Of a stretch of 64,000 nt of DNA, positions 1 to 9,130 are shown piece after piece. The notes under the pieces were generated by a model. That model was not told where the DNA came from. It saw only the letters and a program-made list of their open reading frames with translations, and did no database searches. Made by a program: the position numbers and the translations under genes. Within the stretch, counting starts at the first letter, position 1. Each line of letters opens with the position of its first letter. Source of the DNA: Promicromonospora soli (GTDB lineage: Bacteria > Actinomycetota > Actinomycetes > Actinomycetales > Cellulomonadaceae); contig NZ_BNAS01000003.1 of the NCBI RefSeq assembly GCF_014653785.1, forward strand, positions 510,117-574,116. Direction: 5' to 3'.

Positions 1-437
1 TCGTCCTCCACGACGTGGGGGTCGTACGAGGCGACGTCGGCGAACAGTCTCTCCGCGGCCCGCTCGGCGAGCAGGCGGGAACGGAGCATCACCGACTCGC
101 GGAGCAGGATCTCCGTCTGGCGCTTGACGAGCAGCCCGAAGCGGCGCACCTGGACAGGCGGTCCCGTGATGCCGACCGTCCCCACGGCCTGCCCGTCCAT
201 GATCACCGGCAGGGTGATCCCGGGGCGCACCCCGCGTAGCTGCTGCGCCTGCGACGCGCTGTGCGCTGCGAGCTCCCGGGTGCGGATGACCTCGACGGAC
301 GCCTCGTGAAAGCTCCCGACACGGCTGTCGTCGCCGCTGCCGATGACCATGCCCTCGGCGTCGGTGATCAGCACGTTGAAGCCGATGACCGCGGAGGTGT
401 CCCCGGCGATCTCCTGGGCGAGTGACGGGCTGAGCAT
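1..437 (-). CDS. CdaR-family transcriptional regulator (N-terminal part, truncated by window edge)
   Basis: The leftward reading frame opens at an ATG (437) preceded by a GGGAGGAAGG ribosome site and is still open at base 1, so the C-terminal half is missing. The 145 visible residues match the sugar-diacid recognition domain of CdaR proteins: LAQEIAG at the N-terminus, then VIGFNVLITDAEGMVIGSGD and RVGSFHEAS, then GITLPVIMDGQAVGTVGITG. Family members are cytoplasmic activators whose C-terminus carries an HTH_30 DNA-binding domain, which would lie outside the window. It is divergent from the amino acid transporter operon starting at 640, so it is the obvious candidate regulator of that operon. 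The effector is not deducible; CdaR-type proteins linked to amino acid uptake need not sense sugar diacids. Confidence 0.85.
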   Translation of the reverse strand, partial: MLSPSLAQEIAGDTSAVIGFNVLITDAEGMVIGSGDDSRVGSFHEASVEVIRTRELAAHSASQAQQLRGVRPGITLPVIMDGQAVGTVGITGPPVQVRRFGLLVKRQTEILLRESVMLRSRLLAERAAERLFADVASYDPHVVED

Positions 438-639
438 TGGCCTTCCTCCCGTGGAAGGAGCTGCCGGGAGATTGGACGAACCGTACAGCAGCGGTTGTTC
501 CTTCGACCACAAGTTCGTACGAGATGTCCAGTGACGCACGGCACAAGCCCTCAATAGCGTATGCACACCTTCACGGGCATCCCCGCCGCGCACAGCGCGG
601 TGAACGGCGGGTTCCTCAACGAACGAAAGGACCAAGCCG
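438..639. promoter_or_regulatory. Divergent promoter region between CdaR-like regulator and ABC operon
   Basis: A 202-bp non-coding stretch separates the two divergent genes. It holds an imperfect inverted repeat with arms AACCG (479-483) and CGGTT (492-496). It also has GTTC/GAAC half-sites near 609-625, just before the AAGGACC ribosome site of the gene at 640. No convincing -35/-10 pair stands out. An operator here is inferred from gene arrangement only. Confidence 0.35.
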
Positions 640-1578
640 ATGACTCGTGTGCGCTCTCTGCTTACCACCCTGTCCGTCGTCCTCCTGCTGCCGGCGCTCG
701 CTGCCTGCGGCGGATCGGGCGAATCCGCACCGAAGGACGTGTCCGCCGACACGGCCGCGCTGGGCACCATCGAGCCCGGCGTGCTCAAGGTGGCCGTCCA
801 GCCGTACGCGCCGTACACCAGCGTCGAGGACGGGAAGATCGTCGGCCTCGACGGGGACATCCTCAGCTACGTGGCCGACCAGCTGGGCCTCGAGATCCAG
901 CCCGAGGTGACCGACTTCGCGGGCATGCTCGCCGGGGTCCAGTCCGGCCGGGTGGACATCACCATCGGTGGCGTCGCCTGGAGCGAGGACCGGCAGAAGG
1001 AGGGTCTGTTCACCGACCCGCCCTACTACTCGCCGCCGGTGATGGCCGTGAAGGGTGACAAGACCTACCAGACGGTCGACGACCTGGAGGGCCTGCAGCT
1101 GGGCACCGTCGAGGGCTATGTCTGGGTCGAGTCGATCCAGGCCGTGCCCGGCGCCGAGCTGCACGCCTACCCCGACGCCAACGGGGTGTTCGACGACCTC
1201 GCGGCGGGCCGGCTCGACGTCGGCTTCCTCGACCCGCTGCTGGTCACCGCGGCGCAGGCGGAGCGGCCGGAGCTGGAGATCAGCACCCTGTACATGACGC
1301 CCCCGACCGCCGAGCAGGTCGCGGCCGAGCCCGCCTACGAGTACTTCCAGCCCTACCAGACCGGCTTCTACCTGCCCCCCGAGGCCACCGAGCTGGAGAA
1401 GGCCGTCTCCGAGCAGATCGACGCCATGTACGAGAACGGCGAGATGGAGAAGCTCGTCGAGAAGTGGGGCGGTGACCCCGAGCAGTTCCTCACACCCACC
1501 GACGCGTTCGCCACCGCTCGTGCGGGCGTGGACCGGCCCGACGACTGGACCCCGCCGACCATCGCGGCGAGGGGATGA
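640..1578 (+). CDS. Amino acid ABC transporter substrate-binding lipoprotein
   Basis: This is a 312-residue extracytoplasmic solute receptor of the family 3 (polar amino acid) type. It begins with a lipoprotein signal peptide ending in LPALAAC, with the lipidated cysteine at residue 23. Family 3 features follow, such as GVLKVAVQPYAPYTS, the DGDILSYVADQLGLE segment and DITIGGVAWSEDRQKEG. Length is slightly above the usual 250-280. The ATG at 640 follows an AAGGACC ribosome site. The permease gene starts one base after its stop, so the four genes to 4472 form one operon. Substrate is unknown; the FAD amine oxidoreductase at the end of the operon suggests an amino acid that is oxidised after uptake (inference). 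Confidence 0.88.
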   Translation: MTRVRSLLTTLSVVLLLPALAACGGSGESAPKDVSADTAALGTIEPGVLKVAVQPYAPYTSVEDGKIVGLDGDILSYVADQLGLEIQPEVTDFAGMLAGVQSGRVDITIGGVAWSEDRQKEGLFTDPPYYSPPVMAVKGDKTYQTVDDLEGLQLGTVEGYVWVESIQAVPGAELHAYPDANGVFDDLAAGRLDVGFLDPLLVTAAQAERPELEISTLYMTPPTAEQVAAEPAYEYFQPYQTGFYLPPEATELEKAVSEQIDAMYENGEMEKLVEKWGGDPEQFLTPTDAFATARAGVDRPDDWTPPTIAARG

Positions 1579-1579
1579 C

Positions 1580-2383
1580 ATGTCCGGCCTGTTCGAGGTG
1601 CCCTGGGCCGACTACCAGTCGGAGCTGACCGACGCCCTGTTGCGCACCGTCCTCTACACGGTGGTCAGCTTCGCGGGCGCCGTCGTGCTCGGCCTGGTCG
1701 TGGCGCTGCTGCGGCTGAGCCGGGCCCGGCCGGCCCGCGTGGTCGCGGCCGTCTACACCGAGGTGTTCAAGAACGTCCCGCTCCTCGCCATCATCTTCCT
1801 CACCTACTTCGGCCTTGCCTCCGTCGGTATCCGGCTGGACGTGTTCATGGCCGGAGCCCTCAGCCTGACCGTGTTCTACGCCGCGTACCTGTCCGAGACC
1901 TTCCGTTCGGCGATCAGCGGGGTGCACGCGGGGCAGACCGAGGCGGGCGAGGCGCTGGGGCTGGGCCGGACGGGCATCTTCGGGCAGGTCGTCATGCCGC
2001 AGGCGCTGCGGCTGGCGCTGCCCGGCACGAACACCTTTCTGGTGGACCTGCTGAAGTCCACCTCGCTGCTGGTCACCATCTCCGCCGCGGAGCTGATGTC
2101 CGAGGGGCGGCTCATCACGTCGGCCACGTTCCGCGCACTGGAGGTCTACATCGTCATCTCGGCCATCTACTTCGCCCTCTGCTACCCCCTGTCCCAGGTC
2201 CTGCTGTGGCTGGAGCGGAAGGTACGGGCGGGCGTGCCCCTGACCCCCTGGAGGCGGCGCCGGATGCGGGCGGCCCGCGCGCTGCTCGCCGCCGACATCG
2301 GCTCGGCGGGCTCCGGTTCCGCGGGCTCTGGCTCCTCAGGCCCCGGTTCCACGGACCTCGGCCTGAAGGAGGCGGCGGCATGA
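1580..2383 (+). CDS. Amino acid ABC transporter permease
   Basis: This 267-residue inner membrane permease is of the HisM/GlnP type. Transmembrane segments are visible around residues 20-45 (LLRTVLYTVVSFAGAVVLGLVVALL), 60-80, 88-105 and 175-195. The EAA loop reads EAGEALGLGRTGIFGQVVMPQALR, the contact site for the ATPase. The start is the ATG one base after the receptor gene's stop codon, and the stop overlaps the ATPase start as ATGA. The C-terminus carries an unusual Ser/Gly-rich tail (GSAGSGSAGSGSSGPGS) not needed for transport and probably unstructured. One permease gene suggests a homodimeric channel. Confidence 0.9.
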   Translation: MSGLFEVPWADYQSELTDALLRTVLYTVVSFAGAVVLGLVVALLRLSRARPARVVAAVYTEVFKNVPLLAIIFLTYFGLASVGIRLDVFMAGALSLTVFYAAYLSETFRSAISGVHAGQTEAGEALGLGRTGIFGQVVMPQALRLALPGTNTFLVDLLKSTSLLVTISAAELMSEGRLITSATFRALEVYIVISAIYFALCYPLSQVLLWLERKVRAGVPLTPWRRRRMRAARALLAADIGSAGSGSAGSGSSGPGSTDLGLKEAAA

Positions 2384-3180
2384 GCGAGCCAGTCACAGCG
2401 GCCACGGAGACGAGCGACGCCAAGGCGGCCCCCGAGGTCGTCGTACGGATGGAGGGGCTGCGCAAGTCCTTCGACGGCCGGCTCGTGCTCGACGACGTTC
2501 ACCTGGAGGTCGGCCGGGGCCGCATCGTGAGCGTCATCGGGCAGAGCGGCGGCGGCAAGTCGACCCTGATGCGCTGCGTCAACCTGCTGGAACGCCCCGA
2601 CCAGGGCCGGGTCGAGGTCTCCGGTGAGGTAGTGCACGACGACGGCCGCATGGTCTGCCGCGACCTTCCCGGCCTGCGTCGCACCGTCGGCATGGTGTTC
2701 CAGCGGTTCCACCTGTTCCCGCACCTCACGGCCGTGGAGAACGTCGTCCTGGCCCAGCGCAGGGCGGGCGTGCCGGAGCAGGAGGCGCTGGAGCGAGCGG
2801 TCGCCCTGCTGCGCCGGGTCGGCGTGGCCCACCGCGGCCTCGCCTATCCCGAACAGCTCTCCGGGGGCGAGCAGCAGCGCGTCGCCATCGCGCGCGCCCT
2901 CGCCCTCAGGCCGGACGTGCTCCTCTTCGACGAGCCGACGTCGTCGCTGGACCCGGAGGCCACCCGGGAGGTGCTGAGCGTCATGCGGGAGCTCGCCGCG
3001 GACGGGATGACCATGATGCTGGTCACCCATGAGCTGCCCTTCGCGCGCGAGGTGTCCGACCACGTCGTCTTCCTCGACCGCGGCCGGATCGTCGAGGAGG
3101 GGCACCCGGACGACGTGCTCGGCAACCCTGCCCAGGCCCGGACCCGGGAGTTCCTGGCCTCGTACGGGTCCACCTCATGA
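2380..3180 (+). CDS. Amino acid ABC transporter ATP-binding protein
   Basis: This 266-residue cytoplasmic ATPase is of the GlnQ/HisP class. It shows the Walker A motif GQSGGGKST, the Q-loop in MVFQRFHLFPHLTAVENV, the ABC signature LSGGEQQRVAIARAL, Walker B VLLFDEPTS and the switch histidine in LVTHE. The MSEPVT start was chosen because ATGA overlaps the permease stop; a longer frame upstream only shadows the permease gene. It drives import together with the products at 640 and 1580. Its own stop overlaps the start of the following oxidoreductase (ATGA), which implies translational coupling. Confidence 0.93.
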   Translation: MSEPVTAATETSDAKAAPEVVVRMEGLRKSFDGRLVLDDVHLEVGRGRIVSVIGQSGGGKSTLMRCVNLLERPDQGRVEVSGEVVHDDGRMVCRDLPGLRRTVGMVFQRFHLFPHLTAVENVVLAQRRAGVPEQEALERAVALLRRVGVAHRGLAYPEQLSGGEQQRVAIARALALRPDVLLFDEPTSSLDPEATREVLSVMRELAADGMTMMLVTHELPFAREVSDHVVFLDRGRIVEEGHPDDVLGNPAQARTREFLASYGSTS

Positions 3181-4472
3181 CGGGTGCCGGCACCACGGCG
3201 TCGGCCGGTGACGGCCCCGTCGTCGTCGTAGGGGGCGGCGTGGTCGGGCTGTGCGTGGCGTACTACCTGGCCTCGGCCGGCCTGCAGGTGGAGGTGGTCG
3301 AGCGGCGCGGCCTGGGCTCCGGGGCGTCGCGGGGCAACGCGGGCTGGGTCTGCCTCAGCCACTCGACCCCCGTCCCGGCCCCGGGGATCGTCCGGTACGC
3401 GCTGCGGTCGCTGGGACGCCCGGACTCGCCGCTCTACCTGCGGCCGCTGCCGGACCCGGCGTTCGTCCGATGGCTGTGGCGGTTCTGGCGCAGCAGCACA
3501 CCAGCAGCCTTCCGGCGCGGCTACGCGGCGGTCGCGGAGCTGAACCGCCACACGTTCGGCCTGTTCGACGGCCTGCACGACGCCGGCGTCGAGACGACGC
3601 TGAGCCGCCCCGGCATGGTGCACGCGTTCCTGTCGCCCGGCGAGGCCCGGCACCACCTCGCGATCCAGCGGCAGATGGCGGACGGCCGATACCCGCTGCC
3701 CGACGACGTCACGACGGGGGAGGATGCCCACCTGCTGGACGACGCCCTGTCGCCCGACGTGCGGGCGGCCTACCTGGTCCAGGGTGAGGGGGTGGTGGAC
3801 CCGGAGGCGTTCGCCCGCGCACTCGGGGAGGCGCTCATCGCCGCCGGGGTGAAGATCCACGAGAACATGGAGGTCACCGGATTCCGGTCCGAGGGCGGCC
3901 GCGTCACGGCGCTGCGCACCGCTCAGGACGAGATCTCCTGCGCGGGCGTCGTCGTCGCGGCCGGCATGCGTTCTCCCGGGCTGCTGCGCTCCCTGGGGCA
4001 TTCGCTGCCCCTGCAGGCGGGCAAGGGCTACAGCTTCTCGGTGGACCTCGACCCGGCGCCCCGGCACACGCTGTACTTCGGGGAGCGCAGGGCTGTCGCC
4101 TCGCCGATCGGCGGGACCACGCGGATCGGCGGCACGATGGAGCTGAGCGGCAACAACAACCGGCTGGACTGGCGCCGGATCGTCGCCGTCGCCCTGGCGA
4201 GCCGGCAGTACGTGGGCCGGTGGTTCGACGACCCGGACGACCTGGTCAGCCAGATCCGCGATCCCTGGGTCGGCGGCCGGCCGTTCCTCCCCGACGGGCT
4301 GCCGGTGATCGACCGCGTGCCGGGCCTCAGCAACGCCTTCGCGGCCACCGGCCACGGCATGCTGGGCGTCACGCTAGGCCCCGTCACCGGGCACAAGCTC
4401 GCCGAATACATCCTGACGGGCCGCCGTCCCGACGCCCTCCAGCCCTTCCGGTTCGATCGGCTCCGCCAGTGA
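3177..4472 (+). CDS. DadA-like FAD-dependent oxidoreductase (DAO family)
   Basis: This 431-residue flavoenzyme has an N-terminal dinucleotide-binding fold (VVVGGGVVGLCVAYYLASAG, then the acidic strand end VEVVERR) and the SRGNAGW segment seen in D-amino acid dehydrogenases and hydroxyproline dehydrogenases of the DAO superfamily. Near the C-terminus, GLSNAFAATGHGMLGVTLGP matches the second FAD-contacting motif of that group. The gene overlaps the ATPase gene by 4 bases, so the transporter most likely supplies its substrate. A D-amino acid or cis-4-hydroxy-D-proline is plausible, but no racemase or downstream pathway gene is in view, so the substrate stays open. Confidence 0.82.
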   Translation: MTGAGTTASAGDGPVVVVGGGVVGLCVAYYLASAGLQVEVVERRGLGSGASRGNAGWVCLSHSTPVPAPGIVRYALRSLGRPDSPLYLRPLPDPAFVRWLWRFWRSSTPAAFRRGYAAVAELNRHTFGLFDGLHDAGVETTLSRPGMVHAFLSPGEARHHLAIQRQMADGRYPLPDDVTTGEDAHLLDDALSPDVRAAYLVQGEGVVDPEAFARALGEALIAAGVKIHENMEVTGFRSEGGRVTALRTAQDEISCAGVVVAAGMRSPGLLRSLGHSLPLQAGKGYSFSVDLDPAPRHTLYFGERRAVASPIGGTTRIGGTMELSGNNNRLDWRRIVAVALASRQYVGRWFDDPDDLVSQIRDPWVGGRPFLPDGLPVIDRVPGLSNAFAATGHGMLGVTLGPVTGHKLAEYILTGRRPDALQPFRFDRLRQ

Positions 4473-4490
4473 GGTCACTGAGCCTGGCGG
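4463..4490 (+). terminator. Possible terminator after the amino acid transporter operon
   Basis: Arms CCGCCAG (4463-4469) and CTGGCGG (4484-4490) pair perfectly, with an alternative inner hairpin CAGTGA-GG-TCACTG. The structure overlaps the oxidoreductase stop codon and has no T-tract, so its termination strength is uncertain. Confidence 0.4.
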
Positions 4491-4530
4491 ACTTGTTCGC
4501 CAAGTGCCCCAGCGCTGGCAGACTGCCGCC

Positions 4531-5463
4531 GTGGAGAACATGTGGTCGAGCCGGTTCGCCCAACACTGGGCCCAGGAGATCTCGCCAGCGGCGTTCTGGC
4601 GGCGGACCGCCGAGCTGGATCGACAGGTGTTGCGAGGGTTGCCCCACCACGCGGCCGCAGTCGACACGGTCGTGGGCGACTACCACGTCGAGGTCCGGGA
4701 CGCGTGGAAGGAGATCGACGCTCGGACTCGCCGCGTGGATCCCGCGGTGGCCGATCTCCGTTCCCCTCGGCGTACCGTCGGCACCGTGCTCGGCGCGCTC
4801 GGCATCGGTGGTGCGTTCGCGTTCTTCTTCAGCCGAGCCGACTTCGACATGCTCGCCATCCTCCCGTGGTCGTCGGCCTTCCTCACGGTCGGGACTGTCG
4901 GTGTACTGATGGCGCTGCTCCCGGTCCGACGCTCGGCCCCGGCCACGAGTGGTCTCGTCCAGCGTTCGTGGTTGCTCGCAGGCTTTGCCACCGCCGCGGC
5001 GGCAGCTCCGCTCCTCCTTCTCCGTTTCATCACCTTCTCGGAGCTCCCGGGGGCGGCACGCACCTCGCTCGGCCTGAACCTCGTGCTCGCCGGGGTCTGC
5101 TGCGCGGCGTCCGCGCTGGTCACGGTGACTTGGATCCGTCTCGGAACGGAGGAGCACAGTGCCGTTGAGCGCCTGGTCGACGACGTCTCCACGCAGCGCG
5201 AAGCAGTCGCCGAGTCTGTGCTCACCCGGTACCGCACCAGCCTTGAGGAGCTCCACCGAGACCTTGCCGCCGAGGAGCGGGAAATGATGCACAGGGCGTA
5301 CACCGCGGCGGGGGAGACCCTCGTTGCGCGCGGCGTCATCGAAACGGTGGACCAGGTGTGCTCGCACGTCCCTGGCATGCTCATGCTCCAGGCGATTGCC
5401 GACGCCACCATCCCCAACCGGACCGTCGTCCTTGTGCCGCAGCTGGCCCCGCCGCAGCGCTGA
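4531..5463 (+). CDS. Hypothetical membrane protein with C-terminal helical region
   Basis: I do not recognise this 310-residue protein. Its N-terminal ~90 residues are soluble and helical. Four hydrophobic segments follow, around residues 85-105, 113-130, 152-172 and 183-205 (for example [18 protein letters not shown] and [16 protein letters not shown]). The last ~100 residues look like a charged coiled coil ([18 protein letters not shown] and [15 protein letters not shown]). The GTG at 4531 is preferred: a CAGACT box lies 6 nt upstream, as in several leaderless genes of this window. ATG codons at 4504 and 4540 are alternatives. It sits alone between the transporter operon and metG. Confidence 0.6.
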   Translation: MENMWSSRFAQHWAQEISPAAFWRRTAELDRQVLRGLPHHAAAVDTVVGDYHVEVRDAWKEIDARTRRVDPAVADLRSPRRTVGTVLGALGIGGAFAFFFSRADFDMLAILPWSSAFLTVGTVGVLMALLPVRRSAPATSGLVQRSWLLAGFATAAAAAPLLLLRFITFSELPGAARTSLGLNLVLAGVCCAASALVTVTWIRLGTEEHSAVERLVDDVSTQREAVAESVLTRYRTSLEELHRDLAAEEREMMHRAYTAAGETLVARGVIETVDQVCSHVPGMLMLQAIADATIPNRTVVLVPQLAPPQR

Positions 5464-5584
5464 TCAACGCGGACCGCGACCGCGACCGCGTCCGCAGCGC
5501 GGAGTAGACCTACGCTTGGGCGACGGCTCGCTCCCCGAGCCGGTCCAGCCGACGGTCAGAACCCACGAATTGGAGCATCAAGCG

Positions 5585-7324
5585 ATGGCTCGCCACCTTG
5601 TCACCAGTGCGCTTCCGTACATCAACGGCATCAAGCACCTGGGGAACATGGTCGGGTCGATGCTCCCGGCCGACGTCTACGCGCGGTACCTGCGCCGGCG
5701 CGGCCACGACGTGCTGTACATCTGCGCCACCGACGAGCACGGCACGCCGGCCGAGCTCGCGGCCACCGAGGCGGGCCTGCCGGTCGCGGAGTTCTGCGCG
5801 CAGGCGCACGAGACGCAGAAGAAGATCTACGCGGGCTTCGGGCTCTCGTTCGACCACTTCGGGCGCAGCTCGTCGCAGCAGAACGCCGAGCTGACGCAGC
5901 ACTTCGCGCGCCGCCTGCACGAGCACGGTTTCATCGAGGAGCGGGCGATCCGGCAGGTGTACTCGCCGGTCGACGGCCGCTTCCTGCCCGACCGCTACGT
6001 CGAGGGCACCTGCCCGCACTGCGGGTACGACCGGGCGCGTGGCGACCAGTGCGAGAACTGCACCCGCGTCCTGGATCCCACGGACCTGATAGACCCGCGC
6101 TCGGCGATCAGCGGCTCGACCGACCTCGAGGTCCGCGAGACCAAGCACCTGTTCCTGCTGCAGTCGAAGCTCCAGGGCGAGGTCGAGGCGTGGCTCGACG
6201 GGAACAGCAAGGACTGGCCGCTGCTGTCGACGTCGATCGCCCGCAAGTGGCTCACCGAAGGGCTGCACGACCGCGCGATCACGCGCGACCTGGAGTGGGG
6301 CGTGCCGGTCCCGGCCGACACGTGGCCGGAGCTCGCCGCGGAGGGCAAGGTCTTCTACGTCTGGTTCGACGCCCCGATCGAGTACATCGGCGCCACCAAG
6401 GAGTGGGCCGACGCCGCGGTGGCCGGGCCGGACGGCGGAGCGGGCGGCGAGACCCGGGACTGGAAGTCATGGTGGTACCAGGCCGACGACGTCCGCTACA
6501 CGCAGTTCATGGCCAAGGACAACGTCCCGTTCCACACGGTGATGTTCCCCGCCACCCAGCTCGGCGTCCGCGAGCCGTGGACCATGGTCGACTACGTCAA
6601 GGGCTTCAGCTGGCTCACGTACTACGGCGGCAAGTTCTCGACGTCCCAGAAGCGGGGAGTCTTCACCGACGCCGCGCTGGAGATCCTGCCGGCCGACTAC
6701 TGGCGCTACTTCCTCGTCGCGAACGCGCCCGAGTCGGACGACTCGTCGTTCACCTGGGAACACTTCGCCGGAACGGTGAACAAGGACCTGGCCGACACGC
6801 TCGGCAACTTCGTCAACCGGGTGCTGACGTTCTCCGCCAAGCGGTTCGGGGACGCAGTCCCGGCCGGCGGCGAGCCGGGTGAGGCGGAGGAGCGGCTCGG
6901 CGCGGAGGTGGCCCGGCTCCTGGCGGAGCTCGAGGAGCACATGGAGGCCCTCCAGTACCGCAAGGCGACGAACGCCCTGCGCGCGCTGTGGTCGGCGGGC
7001 AACGCGTACCTGGTCGAGAAGGAGCCGTGGAAGCAGGTCAAGGTCGATCCCGAGGCCGCCGCGGTCTCGCTGCGGACGGCGATGAACCTGATCCACCTGT
7101 ACGCAGTGGTCTCCGAGCCGTTCATCCCGGAGACGGCCGCGACGCTCCGCAACGTGTTCGCCTTCGACGGCGACGCAACGACCTGGGTCACGCCCGAGGC
7201 AGCGATGTCGCTCGACGCCGTTCCCGCCGGGACGGCCTTCTCCGTGCCGCCGGTGCTGTTCGCCAAGATCACCGACGAGGAACTGGAGGGCTACCGCGAC
7301 CGCTTCGGCGGCGCCGACGCCTGA
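5585..7324 (+). CDS. metG: Methionine--tRNA ligase
   Basis: This 579-residue cytoplasmic class I synthetase charges tRNA-Met, supplying both initiation and elongation. The HIGH-type signature is KHLGN near residue 16. The knuckle cysteines are in [17 protein letters not shown]. The KMSKS loop is degenerate, KFSTSQKRG. The anticodon-binding helical domain follows and the protein ends without the C-terminal tRNA-binding extension seen in some longer MetRS. ATG 5585 was chosen because [21 protein letters not shown] is the conserved start, with GGAG upstream; the frame is open further upstream but without family similarity. It is convergent with sufE, leaving 9 bp between stops. Confidence 0.96.
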   Translation: MARHLVTSALPYINGIKHLGNMVGSMLPADVYARYLRRRGHDVLYICATDEHGTPAELAATEAGLPVAEFCAQAHETQKKIYAGFGLSFDHFGRSSSQQNAELTQHFARRLHEHGFIEERAIRQVYSPVDGRFLPDRYVEGTCPHCGYDRARGDQCENCTRVLDPTDLIDPRSAISGSTDLEVRETKHLFLLQSKLQGEVEAWLDGNSKDWPLLSTSIARKWLTEGLHDRAITRDLEWGVPVPADTWPELAAEGKVFYVWFDAPIEYIGATKEWADAAVAGPDGGAGGETRDWKSWWYQADDVRYTQFMAKDNVPFHTVMFPATQLGVREPWTMVDYVKGFSWLTYYGGKFSTSQKRGVFTDAALEILPADYWRYFLVANAPESDDSSFTWEHFAGTVNKDLADTLGNFVNRVLTFSAKRFGDAVPAGGEPGEAEERLGAEVARLLAELEEHMEALQYRKATNALRALWSAGNAYLVEKEPWKQVKVDPEAAAVSLRTAMNLIHLYAVVSEPFIPETAATLRNVFAFDGDATTWVTPEAAMSLDAVPAGTAFSVPPVLFAKITDEELEGYRDRFGGADA

Positions 7325-7333
7325 TCGCGCAGG

Positions 7334-7789
7334 TCAGACCTGTGCGGCGGCTAGCTGCTCGCGGACCTGGCGCTTGGCGCGGGTGAGCATGCCCGCCATT
7401 CCGTTGAGCCGCAGCAGGCTGACCACCTTCGTCAGGCCGAGCTGCAGCGGGAAGTCCTCCGGCACGTCCAGCACCTGCTGCGCGGTGAGCCCGGTCAGGC
7501 CCTGCGCCAGGATCGACGCGAAGCCGCGGGTGGTGGGCGCCTCCTCAGGTGCCGTCGCGTGGAAGGCGACCACTCCGGCGTCGTCCACCTCGGCGATGGC
7601 GTAGACGGGGGACTGGCACTCCTGGACGCGCTCCAGCTTCTCCGGCGCGTCCGCGTACTTGGCGGGCAGGGGCGGGAGCTCGCGCGACACCTCCAGCAGA
7701 AGCTGGAGGCGGTCGCGCTCGGGCGTCTCTAGGAAGGCGTCACGCAGCTCGGCGAGGGCCTCGGGCAGGTCGACGTCGTGGGTGCTCAT
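7334..7789 (-). CDS. sufE: SufE-family cysteine desulfurization protein
   Basis: This 151-residue protein matches the SufE/CsdE fold. SufE accepts persulfide sulfur from a SufS-type cysteine desulfurase for Fe-S cluster assembly. The acceptor cysteine lies in RVQECQSPVYAIAEVDDAG. The later GFASILAQGLTGLTAQQVLDVPEDF and LGLTKVVSLLRLNGMAGML segments are characteristic. The ATG at 7789 has a GGGAGGATGACC ribosome site. The nearby rhodanese gene at 8159-9052 suggests a small sulfur-transfer neighbourhood; in actinobacteria sufE is commonly next to a SseA-type sulfurtransferase. Confidence 0.93.
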   Translation of the reverse strand: MSTHDVDLPEALAELRDAFLETPERDRLQLLLEVSRELPPLPAKYADAPEKLERVQECQSPVYAIAEVDDAGVVAFHATAPEEAPTTRGFASILAQGLTGLTAQQVLDVPEDFPLQLGLTKVVSLLRLNGMAGMLTRAKRQVREQLAAAQV

Positions 7790-7842
7790 CTGGTCATCCT
7801 CCCACCGCCCGCAGGGCTCGGGCGAGCCACCGGGCGGCGTCG

Positions 7843-7848
7843 TACGGT
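7843..7848 (+). promoter_or_regulatory. -10 box of a probable leaderless transcript (DUF3175 gene)
   Basis: TACGGT is followed by exactly 6 nt and then ATG at 7855. There is no Shine-Dalgarno sequence in between, so transcription probably starts on the A of the start codon. Confidence 0.55.
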
Positions 7849-7854
7849 TGGTAC

Positions 7855-8154
7855 ATGGCCGATAACAAGCGGTCTGACGAGGGCCGCAACCGCTGGTCCC
7901 AGAGCGTCACCGAGGGCAGCGACGCTCTGGATCTCGAGGACGGCGTCTTCACGTGGAAGGACCCGGCGCGGATCGCCCGGTCCCTGAAGCGGTCCGCAGA
8001 GGCGAGCGACCGGCGCAAGAGCTCCCCGTACCGCTCGGCGATGTCGATGCTCACGTTCTACGTCAACCGGGCGGGCAAGGAGCTCGACGCGGACCAGCGC
8101 AATGTCCTCGAGCGCGCCAAGGACGAGCTGCGCAAGCAGTTCGGGCGCGCGTGA
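7855..8154 (+). CDS. DUF3175 domain-containing protein
   Basis: This 99-residue basic cytoplasmic protein matches the DUF3175 family over its whole length. Recognisable segments are RWSQSVTEGSDALDLEDGVF, ARSLKRSAEASDRRKSSPYR, SAMSMLTFYVNRAGKEL and the C-terminal ERAKDELRKQFGRA. The family has no established function; it is common in actinobacteria and proteobacteria. The ATG at 7855 is used because it sits 6 nt after a TACGGT box and gives the usual family length. The gene diverges from sufE and ends 4 bp before the rhodanese gene's stop. Confidence 0.88.
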   Translation: MADNKRSDEGRNRWSQSVTEGSDALDLEDGVFTWKDPARIARSLKRSAEASDRRKSSPYRSAMSMLTFYVNRAGKELDADQRNVLERAKDELRKQFGRA

Positions 8155-8158
8155 CCTG

Positions 8159-9052
8159 TCAGACGGTGCCCGGCTCGCTGCCCGTGGCGATCGGGACCCG
8201 CACCGCGTTGCCCCATTCGGTCCAAGAGCCGTCGTAGTTGCGCACGTTCGTATACCCGAGCAGGTAGGTGAGCGCGAACCAGGTGTGGCTGGAGCGCTCG
8301 CCGATGCGGCAGTAGGTGATCACGGCGTCGTCCAGGGCCAGGCCCAGGCCGGACGTGTAGATCGCCTCGAGCTCGGCGCGCGTCTTGTAGGTGCCGTCCT
8401 CGGCGACCGCCGTCGCCCACGGGACGTTGCGCGCCGTCGGGATGTGGCCGCCGCGCAGCACGCCCTCCTCCGGGTAGTCCGGGATGGCGATGCGCTCGCC
8501 CGTGTACTCCTGCGGGGAGCGGATGTCGACGAGCGGGCCGCTGCCCAGGTGCGCCAGGACCTGGTCGCGGAAGGCGCGGATCGTGACGTCGTCGCGCTCG
8601 ACCACCGGGTACTCGACCGGCGCGGGCGCAGGCACGTCGGTGGTGAGCTCGCGGCCCTGGGCGCTCCACAGCCCGCGGCCGCCGTCGAGCAGGCGCACGT
8701 CGGAGTGTCCGAACAGCGTGAAAACCCAGGCCGTGTACGCGGCCCACCAGTTGTTCTTGTCGCCGTACAGGATGACGGTGGTGTCGCGTGTGATGCCCTT
8801 GCTGCCCATGAGGGCGGCGAACGCCGCGCCGTCCAGGTAGTCACGCATCTCGGGGTGCTGCAGCTCGGTGTGCCAGTCGACCTTCACGGCGCCCGGGATG
8901 TGCCCGGTCTCGTAGAGGAGGACGTCCTCGTCCGACTCGACCACGACGACCCCCGGATCCTTCAGGTGATCGGCCAGCCAGGTGGTGCTCACGAGCCGTT
9001 CGGGGTGGGCGTACTGCGCGATCTTGTCCGACGGGTCGATGGGGGCAGGCAT
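8159..9052 (-). CDS. sseA: Sulfurtransferase (thiosulfate sulfurtransferase, two rhodanese domains)
   Basis: This 297-residue protein has two tandem rhodanese domains, as in thiosulfate and 3-mercaptopyruvate sulfurtransferases. The inactive first domain covers about residues 20-145 ([22 protein letters not shown]). The second, active domain carries the persulfide-forming cysteine in the loop [12 protein letters not shown], the usual actinobacterial SseA-type loop rather than the CRxGxT of E. coli-type rhodaneses. The start at 9052 has a perfect AGGAGGAACC site, so the in-frame ATG 42 bp upstream was rejected. It transfers sulfane sulfur to thiol acceptors and probably cooperates with the adjacent sufE. 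Confidence 0.92.
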   Translation of the reverse strand: MPAPIDPSDKIAQYAHPERLVSTTWLADHLKDPGVVVVESDEDVLLYETGHIPGAVKVDWHTELQHPEMRDYLDGAAFAALMGSKGITRDTTVILYGDKNNWWAAYTAWVFTLFGHSDVRLLDGGRGLWSAQGRELTTDVPAPAPVEYPVVERDDVTIRAFRDQVLAHLGSGPLVDIRSPQEYTGERIAIPDYPEEGVLRGGHIPTARNVPWATAVAEDGTYKTRAELEAIYTSGLGLALDDAVITYCRIGERSSHTWFALTYLLGYTNVRNYDGSWTEWGNAVRVPIATGSEPGTV

Positions 9053-9130
9053 GGTTCCTCCTCGATGGACGTGCTTGGTAGAGCATATGAACACGCGGTC
9101 GTGGCGAAAAGATCCCGGCTGCCTGACGGG